This document shows, in pieces, positions 24,101-32,300 of a DNA stretch of 40,548 nt. The stretch spans positions 1-40,548 of the forward strand of contig JAFWOU010000035.1 of the NCBI GenBank assembly GCA_017509715.1, in the 5' to 3' direction. Both the position numbers and the translations under genes were made by a program. Under the pieces are notes generated by a model, which worked only from the letters and a program-made list of their open reading frames with translations, made no database searches and was not told the origin of the DNA. The number at the start of each line of letters is the position of its first letter. The first letter of the stretch is position 1. Source of the DNA: Paludibacteraceae bacterium. Lineage in GTDB: Bacteria > Bacteroidota > Bacteroidia > Bacteroidales > Paludibacteraceae.

Positions 24101-26425
24101 CTATTTCTTCGTCTCCAGATACCGGTGCATCGCGGCAGCCGCATGACGTCCGTCAGCCATCGCCAGGATCACCGTAGCACCTCCGCGTACAATATCGCCT
24201 CCGGCATACAGAGTCGGGATAGCCGACTGCATGTCGTCGTTCACCACGATCGTCCCCTTGCGACCAATCTCAAGCCCTTCTACCGTCGACGGGATGAGCG
24301 GGTTGGGCGATACGCCTACGGCAACGATGACGAGATCGACGGGGATCGTGACGGTCTTGCCCTCTACCGGCACCGGACTACGACGTCCCGACTCATCGGG
24401 TTCGCCCAGTTCCATCACCTGCAGTACGGCTTCGCAAACGCGACCGTTCTCGTCCGCATGGTACTCAATCGGATTATGGAGGGTCATGAACTCAATGCCC
24501 TCTTGTTTGGCGTGATGTACCTCTTCAATACGTGCGGGCATCTCCTCTTCCGAGCGGCGATAGATGATCATCGCACGCTCCGCACCCAAGCGCTTGGCGG
24601 TACGGACAGCGTCCATAGAGGTATTTCCTCCTCCGATGATCGCTACGTTCTTGCCGTATAAGACAGGTGTGTCGGTTGCGGGATTGGAAGCGTCCATGAG
24701 ATTGACGCGGGTCAGGTATTCGTTGGCAGACATCACGCCGATCAGGTTCTCGCCCGGTATGTTCATGAAGCGCGGCAGACCGGCTCCCGAACCTACGAAG
24801 ATACCCTCGAAGCCTTGTTCGCGGAGTTGATCCACGGTCACGGTCTTGCCGATGATGATATCCGTATGGAACTCCACGCCCAACCGGCGCAGACCGTCTA
24901 TCTCGATGTCCACAATGCGATTCGGCAGACGGAACTCCGGGATACCGTACTTCAGTACGCCGCCTATCTCGTGCAGCGCCTCGAAGACATGCACCTCGTA
25001 GCCGAACTTGGCCATATCGCCGGCAAATGCCAGACCGGAAGGACCGGAACCCACCACGGCGATCTTGCCCAGACTAGGCGTCCTAGGAGTCCTAGGCTCC
25101 CTCGGTTCCCTAGTTTGGCTATTCGCATAATCTGCCACAAAGCGCTCCAGGTAACCGATCGCTACGGGTTCGTGACCCATCTTATGATGAATACAGCGAC
25201 TCTCGCATTGCTTCTCCTGCGGGCATACGCGTCCGCAAACGGCAGGCAGGGTGCTGCTCTGAGCGATGACGCCGGCAGCGCCTAATATGTCGCCTGTCTC
25301 CAGCTGCTTGATAAAACCGGGGATATTGATATTCACGGGGCAACCCTCCACGCAGGTCGGGTTCTTGCAGTTGAGGCAACGATGGCTCTCCGTGATAGCC
25401 TGCTCGAACGTCAAACCTTGGTTGACCTCCTCGTGCAAACTCTTCACGCGCACCTCCGGACGGAGTTCCGGCATCTTGACGCGCGGGATAGCTACGCGGT
25501 CCTTCGGTTTGCCTTCGAAGGGGGCTACGGGCTTGAGAGTATCCTGACCTTGGCTTTGACTGTCGGTTGACTGTCGGTTGACCGTCGGTGAACTACTGAC
25601 TTTGGGCTTTGCCAAGTAGGCGTTTAGCGCTTCGGTCTCTTCGGCTTTGAAGGCTTTCATGCGGCTGAGCATCTCGGTCCAGTCCACCTCATGGGCATCA
25701 AACTCGGGACCGTCCACGCAGACGAACTTGGTCTTACCACCAACCGTCACGCGGCAGGCGCCGCACATACCCGTTCCGTCCACCATGATGGTATTCAGGC
25801 TGGCCTCGGTCGGGATATTGTATTTCTGCGTCGTCAGCGCCACAAACTTCATCATGATCGCCGGACCTATCGTGATACACTTATTGACGGTCTCACGCTG
25901 GATCACTTGCTCTACGCCTACGGTCACTACGCCCTGTTGTCCGGCCGAACCGTCGTCGGTCATGATGATCACTTCGTCGGACCATTGCGCCAACTCGTCC
26001 TGCAGGATCAGCAGGTCTTTGTTGCGAGCGGCCAGCACGGTGATGACGCGGTTGCCGGCACGCTTCAGCGCCTCGGCAATAGGTAGCATCGGCGCAGCAC
26101 CTACGCCTCCGCAGGCACATACCACCGTTCCGTAATTCTCGATACGCGTAGCGCGACCCAGCGGACCCACCACGTCGTGCAAACACTCACCTGGCTGCAT
26201 GGCCAGCAGTTTATGCGTCGAGGCACCTACCTGCTGCACCACCAGGGTGATGGTACCTTGTTCGGTATCGGCAGCAGCGATAGTCAGCGGCACGCGCTCC
26301 GAATGGGCATCTACGCGGATGATCACAAAGTGACCGGCACGACGGCTGCGCGCAATAAGCGGAGCTTCCACTACCATCTCGGCCACATTCTCCGAGAAGA
26401 AACGTTTGCTAATGATCTTATTCAT
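24101..26425 (-). CDS. Fused NfnA-NfnB-type ferredoxin/NAD(P)H oxidoreductase
   Basis: This is a 774-residue fusion of a DHOD-B/NfnA-like FAD/NAD-binding subunit and a GltD/NfnB-like subunit, often annotated in Bacteroidetes as dihydroorotate dehydrogenase electron-transfer subunit plus glutamate synthase small subunit. Residues 1-270 include CGGVGAAPMLPIAEAL and a [2Fe-2S] site (Cys221, 224, 236; the NfnA cluster is known to use Asp plus three Cys). Residues about 310-774 include two four-cysteine sets (350, 353, 358, 362 and 397, 401, 407, 411) and FAD-binding GSGPSGLAFAGDMA, later IIGGGNTSMDA. Likely role: electron exchange between NADH, NADPH and ferredoxin in the cytoplasm. Two linkers are built from tandem repeats (about 276-293 and 434-451). 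It follows topoisomerase IV A by 33 bases. Confidence 0.92.
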   Translation of the reverse strand: MNKIISKRFFSENVAEMVVEAPLIARSRRAGHFVIIRVDAHSERVPLTIAAADTEQGTITLVVQQVGASTHKLLAMQPGECLHDVVGPLGRATRIENYGTVVCACGGVGAAPMLPIAEALKRAGNRVITVLAARNKDLLILQDELAQWSDEVIIMTDDGSAGQQGVVTVGVEQVIQRETVNKCITIGPAIMMKFVALTTQKYNIPTEASLNTIMVDGTGMCGACRVTVGGKTKFVCVDGPEFDAHEVDWTEMLSRMKAFKAEETEALNAYLAKPKVSSSPTVNRQSTDSQSQGQDTLKPVAPFEGKPKDRVAIPRVKMPELRPEVRVKSLHEEVNQGLTFEQAITESHRCLNCKNPTCVEGCPVNINIPGFIKQLETGDILGAAGVIAQSSTLPAVCGRVCPQEKQCESRCIHHKMGHEPVAIGYLERFVADYANSQTREPREPRTPRTPSLGKIAVVGSGPSGLAFAGDMAKFGYEVHVFEALHEIGGVLKYGIPEFRLPNRIVDIEIDGLRRLGVEFHTDIIIGKTVTVDQLREQGFEGIFVGSGAGLPRFMNIPGENLIGVMSANEYLTRVNLMDASNPATDTPVLYGKNVAIIGGGNTSMDAVRTAKRLGAERAMIIYRRSEEEMPARIEEVHHAKQEGIEFMTLHNPIEYHADENGRVCEAVLQVMELGEPDESGRRSPVPVEGKTVTIPVDLVIVAVGVSPNPLIPSTVEGLEIGRKGTIVVNDDMQSAIPTLYAGGDIVRGGATVILAMADGRHAAAAMHRYLETKK
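25074..25127. repeat. Tandem 9-base array, unit CTAGGnnnC (about x5-6), in the Nfn gene
   Basis: Consecutive 9-base units CTAGGCGTC, CTAGGAGTC, CTAGGCTCC, CTCGGTTCC, CTAGTTTGG and a decayed sixth. In frame it encodes R-T-P / R-E-P tripeptides in a linker directly before the FAD-binding GSGPSGL motif. Confidence 0.88.
25556..25588. repeat. Tandem 11-base array, unit TTGACTGTCGG (x3), in the Nfn gene
   Basis: Two identical 11-base units and a third with one change (TTGACCGTCGG), followed by degenerate similar sequence to about 25613. It encodes the Ser/Thr/Gln-rich linker between the NfnA-like and NfnB-like halves. Confidence 0.88.
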
Positions 26426-26458
26426 AATGAAGTCTAAAATTCGTATTTTGTTGGATTA

Positions 26459-29134
26459 TCAGAACAGAGTCAACTGTTCTGCTTCGGGTTTGGAGTCCTC
26501 GGGCACCTCGTTGGTGATGGTCAGTTTGACGCCGTCCACCTCGGTCTCCACGGTTTTTTCTGCGGGTTCATCATTCTGCAGCTCTGCTGCATCATTGAGC
26601 GGCTCCGCCGCGATCATTTCATCATTCGGCGACTCTGTCGCATCATTGTCCTCCGGCTCCTCGGGTTCGGGTGGCTCGGGGGTGATATCCTCTATCGAGG
26701 CCACCTCGTATGTGGTGAAGCGTTTGCCCTTGGCCTTCGGCGATTTCTCGTCGATGAAGTCCGACATCCGGATCTCCAGCGGTTCGCGTGCCTCGTCGCG
26801 GAAGAGGATGCGGAAGAGCGCTTCCTCGCGGTCGCTCAGGAGCACGATACGCGACTCCTCACCCTCGCCGAGCATCGACTGCGGCTTGTCGGAACTGTCG
26901 AAGCGGAATCGCTTGCCGTAGTAGTAACCCAGTTCGGAGTTCCACATCGCCAGCGACCATACTTTCTCCGCGTCGTATTTCTCGATGCGCAGGATATTCT
27001 GGTCGAAATGGGCAGTGAGGTCAAAGCCCGTGGTGTAGTAGTCGCCCGAGGTGGTGAGTACCAGGATGCGATCTTCGTCCCAGAACTCGCCCAGGTAGGT
27101 CCCCTGTCCGTCGTAGTTGACGCGCAGCACGTCGGGATCGAACCATACCTTGCGGCCGCCCAGCGTGGAGTGGCCTTTCTGCTTCAGGGTGATCGACTTG
27201 ACGTCGTACTTGGTCAGCACGTTGCCGCGTGCGGTACGCGACTTGATAGCCAGTTCCGACAGGTCCTTCAGCACCTCCAGTTTCTTCAGGTGCAGCGCCG
27301 GCTTCAGGGCGACGCGTATCACCTCGGCCTCGCCGTTGGGGTTGGCGGTGAAGTACACCACGCGCGAACCGGGTTTGCCCTGCGTCAGGTCGTACTCCTT
27401 GTCACGCGTCACACCCGTCACGTTGAAGCGCTTCATATAGTATATACCGCCTCGTCCGTCGCGATAGACTACGTTATAGACGGTACGTTCGTCCTTCTTC
27501 TTGAAGATGTCGATATGCAGGATATCGGTACCGATAAACAGCTTCTCGGCCACTCGCACCACCTTGTACTTACCGTCTTTGTGGAACACGATGATGTCGT
27601 CCAGGTCGGAACAGTTGCAGAGGAACTCGTCTTTCTTGAGTCCCGTACCGATGAAGCCCTCCTCGCGGTTGATATACAGTTTCTCGTTGTTCTCCACCAC
27701 GGCGGCTACGTTGATCGCGCCGAAGTTGCGCACCTCGGTGCGACGCGGATAGCGAGCGCCGTATTTCTCCTTGAGGTGGTCGAACCAGGTGATGGTATAG
27801 TCGGTCAGGTGGTTCAGATTCTTCTGGCACTCCTTGATCTGCTTCTGCAGTTCCTTCATCAGTTCGTCCGCCTTCTTCGAGTCGAACTTGGTGATGCGGA
27901 TCATGCGGATTTCAAAGAGTCGCTCGATATCCTCGGTGCGCACCTCGCGGATGAGCTTGGGCTTCCATGGCTCCAGGGCCTGGTCCACAAACCGGATAAG
28001 GTGCTCCTTATCGGGCGCATTCTCATAGCCGGACTCCTTGTAGATGCGGTTCTCAATGAAGATCTTCTCCAGCGAAGTATAGAAATATTTCTCCTCCAGT
28101 TCGGCTTTCTCGATCTCCAGTTCCCACTTGAGCAGCGCCTTGGTGTTGTCCACCGACTTACGGAGCAGGTCGCTCACCGTGGTGAAGATCGGCTTCTTGC
28201 CCTCCACTACGCAGCAGTTAGGCGAGATATTCACCTCGCAGTCCGTGAAGGCATACAGCGCATCGATGGCTTTGTCGGAAGACGATCCCGGCGCCAGTTG
28301 CACCACGATGCGTGCCTCCTCGGCCGTAAAATCGTCCACCTTGCGAATTTTGATCTTGCCCTTCTGGTTGGCACGCAGGATGGTCTCGATGATCTTGCCG
28401 GTGGTGGTGCCGTAGGGTATCTCGGTGATGATGAGCGTACGGTTGTCGTCGGCCTTCTGGATCTTAGCACGGATCTTGATCTGTCCGCCTCGTTCGCCGT
28501 CGTTGTAGCGCGTCACGTCTATCTCGCCGCCCGTGGGGAAGTCGGGATAGAGGGTAAACTCCTCCTGACGCAGATAGGCCAAGGCCGCATCGCATATCTC
28601 GTTGAAGTTATGCGGCAGTATCTTGGAGTTCAATCCGACAGCAATTCCCTCTACGCCCTGTGCAAGCAGCAGGGGAAACTTGATCGGCAGGTGGATCGGT
28701 TCTTTCTTACGACCGTCGTACGACAGCATCCACTCTGTGGTCTTGGGGTTGAACACCGTCTCCAGCGCAAACTTCGAGAGTCGTGCCTCGATATAACGGG
28801 GCGCAGCCGCACCATCGCCGGTCAGTATGTTACCCCAGTTACCCTGGCAGTCGATCAGCAGGTCTTTCTGACCCAGCTGCACCAACGCATCTCCGATAGA
28901 GGCATCACCGTGAGGGTGATACTGCATGGTCTGGCCGACGATGTTAGCTACCTTGTTCATCTTGCCGTCGTCCACGCACTTCATGGCGTGCAATATACGA
29001 CGCTGAACGGGCTTTAGTCCGTCTTCGATCGCGGGCACAGCTCGTTCCAGGATGACATACGAAGCATAGTCCAGGAACCAGTCCTGGTACATGCCTGTCA
29101 GGTGATATTTTACACTATCCGTATGGTCGCTCAT
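26459..29134 (-). CDS. parC: DNA topoisomerase IV subunit A (ParC-type)
   Basis: A type IIA topoisomerase A subunit, which breaks and rejoins DNA through an active-site tyrosine; the expected job is chromosome decatenation with ParE. N-terminal motifs are KPVQRRILHAM, HPHGDASIGDALV and the catalytic Tyr114 in AAPRYIEARLS; an AQGVEGIAVGLNSKILPHN block follows. The C-terminal beta-propeller region (about 500-800) shows repeats but no GyrA-box QRRGGKG, which favours ParC over GyrA. The ATG at 29134 is used (a TTG lies one codon upstream), giving 891 residues. The last about 70 residues are an acidic Glu/Asp/Pro/Asn tail with 7-residue repeats. The start overlaps the stop of the small membrane protein (TGATG). 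Confidence 0.93.
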   Translation of the reverse strand: MSDHTDSVKYHLTGMYQDWFLDYASYVILERAVPAIEDGLKPVQRRILHAMKCVDDGKMNKVANIVGQTMQYHPHGDASIGDALVQLGQKDLLIDCQGNWGNILTGDGAAAPRYIEARLSKFALETVFNPKTTEWMLSYDGRKKEPIHLPIKFPLLLAQGVEGIAVGLNSKILPHNFNEICDAALAYLRQEEFTLYPDFPTGGEIDVTRYNDGERGGQIKIRAKIQKADDNRTLIITEIPYGTTTGKIIETILRANQKGKIKIRKVDDFTAEEARIVVQLAPGSSSDKAIDALYAFTDCEVNISPNCCVVEGKKPIFTTVSDLLRKSVDNTKALLKWELEIEKAELEEKYFYTSLEKIFIENRIYKESGYENAPDKEHLIRFVDQALEPWKPKLIREVRTEDIERLFEIRMIRITKFDSKKADELMKELQKQIKECQKNLNHLTDYTITWFDHLKEKYGARYPRRTEVRNFGAINVAAVVENNEKLYINREEGFIGTGLKKDEFLCNCSDLDDIIVFHKDGKYKVVRVAEKLFIGTDILHIDIFKKKDERTVYNVVYRDGRGGIYYMKRFNVTGVTRDKEYDLTQGKPGSRVVYFTANPNGEAEVIRVALKPALHLKKLEVLKDLSELAIKSRTARGNVLTKYDVKSITLKQKGHSTLGGRKVWFDPDVLRVNYDGQGTYLGEFWDEDRILVLTTSGDYYTTGFDLTAHFDQNILRIEKYDAEKVWSLAMWNSELGYYYGKRFRFDSSDKPQSMLGEGEESRIVLLSDREEALFRILFRDEAREPLEIRMSDFIDEKSPKAKGKRFTTYEVASIEDITPEPPEPEEPEDNDATESPNDEMIAAEPLNDAAELQNDEPAEKTVETEVDGVKLTITNEVPEDSKPEAEQLTLF
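26568..26648. repeat. 21-base repeats with covarying mini-hairpins in the parC tail
   Basis: Three units with TCATT boxes carry perfect 5-bp stems with 3-base loops: GCAGC-TCT-GCTGC (26578-26590), GCGGC-TCC-GCCGC (26599-26611) and GCGAC-TCT-GTCGC (26629-26641). The stems differ in sequence but each stays complementary. In frame they encode A-A-E-x-x-N-D-like heptapeptides of the acidic tail. Confidence 0.8.
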
Positions 29135-29298
29135 CAATCAGCAAAGCGGTTGATCAGGATAAAGCAGATGATACCTGCAAACTCCAGCACCATTGCGCCA
29201 AGCAGCAACCAGTTGGAAGGAATTACCTCATACACGCCGAGGCAGCAAACGCCGAGCAGCATGATAATCACGCCCAGATACTTCAAAAAATTGTTCAT
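29134..29298 (-). CDS. Small two-helix membrane protein upstream of parC (54 aa)
   Basis: Reading the minus strand from the ATG at 29298 gives a 54-residue protein (begins MNNFLKYLGVIIMLLGVCCL, ends NRFAD). It has two hydrophobic segments at about residues 6-24 and 30-49 separated by a short polar turn (YEVIPSNW), so it should be an integral inner-membrane hairpin. A strong promoter sits about 40 bases upstream, and its TGA overlaps the ATG of parC by one base (TGATG), a standard coupling arrangement. I do not recognise a named family. That it is translated is supported by promoter position, overlap and hydrophobic pattern, not by homology. Confidence 0.75.
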   Translation of the reverse strand: MNNFLKYLGVIIMLLGVCCLGVYEVIPSNWLLLGAMVLEFAGIICFILINRFAD

Positions 29299-29338
29299 AA
29301 TTGTAATAGATTTTAAATATGCATATTTAATTTGGCTG

Positions 29339-29370
29339 CAAAATTACAAAAAAAAACGCACATATGCAAA
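29339..29370 (-). promoter_or_regulatory. Promoter of the small protein/parC/nfn/araC unit
   Basis: Minus-strand -33 TTTG (29367-29370, TTTGCATATGT), 20-base spacer, -7 TAATTTTG (29339-29346). The -33 box lies in the loop of the terminator hairpin at 29357-29380. Confidence 0.82.
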
Positions 29371-29380
29371 TTTATGTGCG
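29348..29380 (-). terminator. Intrinsic terminator after giant protein 2
   Basis: The 8-bp stem CGCACATA / TATGTGCG (29357-29364 with 29373-29380) and 8-base loop are followed on the minus strand by nine T (29356-29348). A seven-T run at 29382-29388 on the other side makes it look bidirectional. It overlaps the next promoter. Confidence 0.8.
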
Positions 29381-29395
29381 CTTTTTTTATAAAAT

Positions 29396-32300
29396 TTAAC
29401 GTTTTTTACCGGTCACATCATAGCGTTCACCGTTGCGGATAATGATGACGTGATCGTCCTCGATGATCTTATATACGCCGGTTTCATCGGCTTTTCGGAG
29501 CACTACCGGTGCCTTCAGCGAACCATGATGCGCGTCAGTCTGATAGCGAATACTTTCGCCATTCACCATTAGCCTTTCTCCATCGATCTCAAATCGCAGC
29601 TCGCCTACCCGGTCGCTCTGGATCGTGAGGTAGTAGAGGTTCTCGGTTACGGGTGAGGGGTTACCGGTTACCGGGGTTGCTACGCAAGCCAGTTCGTCGC
29701 CGACATAAACGCGGATCTCCTTTGTACATTGTACATCGTCACTTTGTACTTTCGCTATCATCGTCATATTGCCGGCAGCCTGCGGGTTGGAGAAGAGCGT
29801 AGTCTGCGTGTCTTTCGACTTTCGACTTTGGACTTTCGACTCACCCCGGTTATAGAACTGGATGCTGACCGTACCCGGCGCCATGCGGCGGAAGAGGTAT
29901 CCTTCGCCCGGACGCATGGTCGTGAGGTTACCTTCCCATCGTTTATTCTCCGAGAAGAACGCGAAGTGGTCATGGCTCTTGAGCATATCACCCGGTGTAG
30001 CGCGGTCGTAGTAGTCGGACAGCGCTTCGGTGACGGAGGTCACTTGTTTCATGAGACACGGCATCGGGCTCCACTGACCGTCACCGCGTACCTTGATGGA
30101 CATCGAGTCGGTCGGCAGGTTCGTTCCGCTGATATGCATCGTGTTGCCGGCTTGGCAGTAGATCATGTACAGTTGCGTATAACGGAACGCGTTGAGCGTA
30201 CCGACAAACGCCCCGACAGAGTCGTTGTAAGTCGTGAACTGACGCGTGTTCGGGTTCTTGATGAGGTCTCCTTCCGTCCATGCCTCGTTGGCTGTCATGC
30301 AAGTAGCCAACGCACCATCCGATGCAGGGATGAGGCTGAGCGATGTCCAGTTCCATCCCGGTTGGAGTTGGATAGTCTGCCGTTCGCTACCGTTAGTGGT
30401 CAGCACAACCGGATTGCCGTCGCCGCAACCATAGACGAAGCCGTGCGAGAAGAGGATGTTACGGCTCGAACTCAGGTCATAGACCTTACCCGTCGATGCT
30501 TGCCAGAGTTGGAAGCGAATCTGTTTGCGGTTCATCTGGTCATTGCCATAGACTGTAAGGAAGACTTGTGACTTGTTCGCTACGGCATCCCAACTGATAT
30601 GGGTCATACCGACGCACTCATCTTTGTACATCGCATAGACGATATCGTTCTCGTCGGAGTCATAGACCTCATTATTCGACTTAATGATCTTCACCTGTCC
30701 GCAAATGGACATATTGAGCGGATACTTGTTCTTATCAATCTCGTCGTACGGCGGGTTCGCCAATACGGAATATTCGATCACGAGCGGTTCAGCCAGTCCT
30801 TCCTCGTCGGTGAGGTATATCTGGTCGCTATAGACGCCTACCGGCATGTTGGCATTGAATGTCAGACGAATCTGTTTCTCCTCGGTCGCGTTCATCGTGC
30901 CGGAAGGCTCGTTGACGGTGAGCCAGTCGGGCAGCGACTCGATGGTGTATTGGTGACGACGACCGGACTCGTTAATGATGTCGATGAAATAACTGAAATC
31001 ATCACTGATACCGTAGTCGGAGGAGATACGCAGGGTTTTCTCGCTCCATTTGAGGGCATTGCGATCAACGAAAGCGACCCAACTTACCGGCGAAGTCATC
31101 GGGTTACCGTTCAGGTCTTCTACGTCGCGAACGGTGACGTAGATGGTCTGTTTGTTGATCTCGCGATCGGCCATATTGAGGTTGATGAGCAGTTCGTCGT
31201 TGTTGAATGCCCAATCGAACTTCATCTTCGTCAGCAGACCCTGGTCACGTGTCGGAGCATAGGCTGTTTTATCCGCATGATCCTGACTTTCGGGAGAGAG
31301 TATCAACGGCACGACTTTATTGATGATATTGCCGTTGCCGTCCCGGAACACGCGTTGGTCATTTGGACTGAAGACCAGTTCGATGATGCCGTTGTCGTTC
31401 TCTTTCGTCTCTTCGAAGGACAGGTAGCCGAAGATACCCATTTCATCGCCCGTCGGCGAGAGGTTATCGAATCCTTCTACCATGTATTTGGGTAGTGCCT
31501 GCTCGAAGAAGACGAGGTCGTCTATGTTTCCTTCAAAGCCGTTACCACCCAGGTACATCGCGCCGCTGATACTGCCGAGCATGGACGCGGAGAAAGACTG
31601 CTTCATCTCGCTATCCACGAACACGGATACGTTATTGCGCGTCCGATCGACGGTGAGCACGAGATGGTGCCACTCGTTGTTGGCCAGGCCGTCGCCGATG
31701 AGCCATTGGGCAGAATCACTATGGAGTATCAAACGACCGTTCTCCATCGCCAAGAGCGTACCGTGCTTTTCATCGGTGCGTCCGGCGCTAAAGATATCGC
31801 CGTTAAGGCCCGATGTCTTGAACCACAGCATGATGGACTCGTCATACACCTTCGAGCGCCCGAGCAGGTTTCCATCTAGTTTCAACTGCTCGTTTGCTTT
31901 GATCGCTACGGAGATACCTTTGCGATGGCTCCAACTCGTTCCGGAGCAATAGAGTGTTGCTCCGTTGGCACGATCGGTCAACTCATTGCCGCGTCCTTCG
32001 TCCATACGGTAGTACGCCATCAGGTCGCGTTCGTAACCCGTCAGGTACTTCATGTGGGTAGCTGCTATCTCGTCCTGTGTCAAGGCCTTTGTCCAAACGC
32101 GTGCTTCCATAATATCGCCGTCAAACTCACCACCGAACTCTAACGGTGCGGAACCGCGGAGTACGAAATCCTTCGATATGGTGTCAAACCCGCCTGCTGC
32201 AAACGGTTTCTGCTCCGTTCCGACATAAAGTTTCACTTCCTTCTTGTCGTTGTCGTACACCGCAAGCACGCGACTGAATACGCCGCCGGGCAGTACACCC

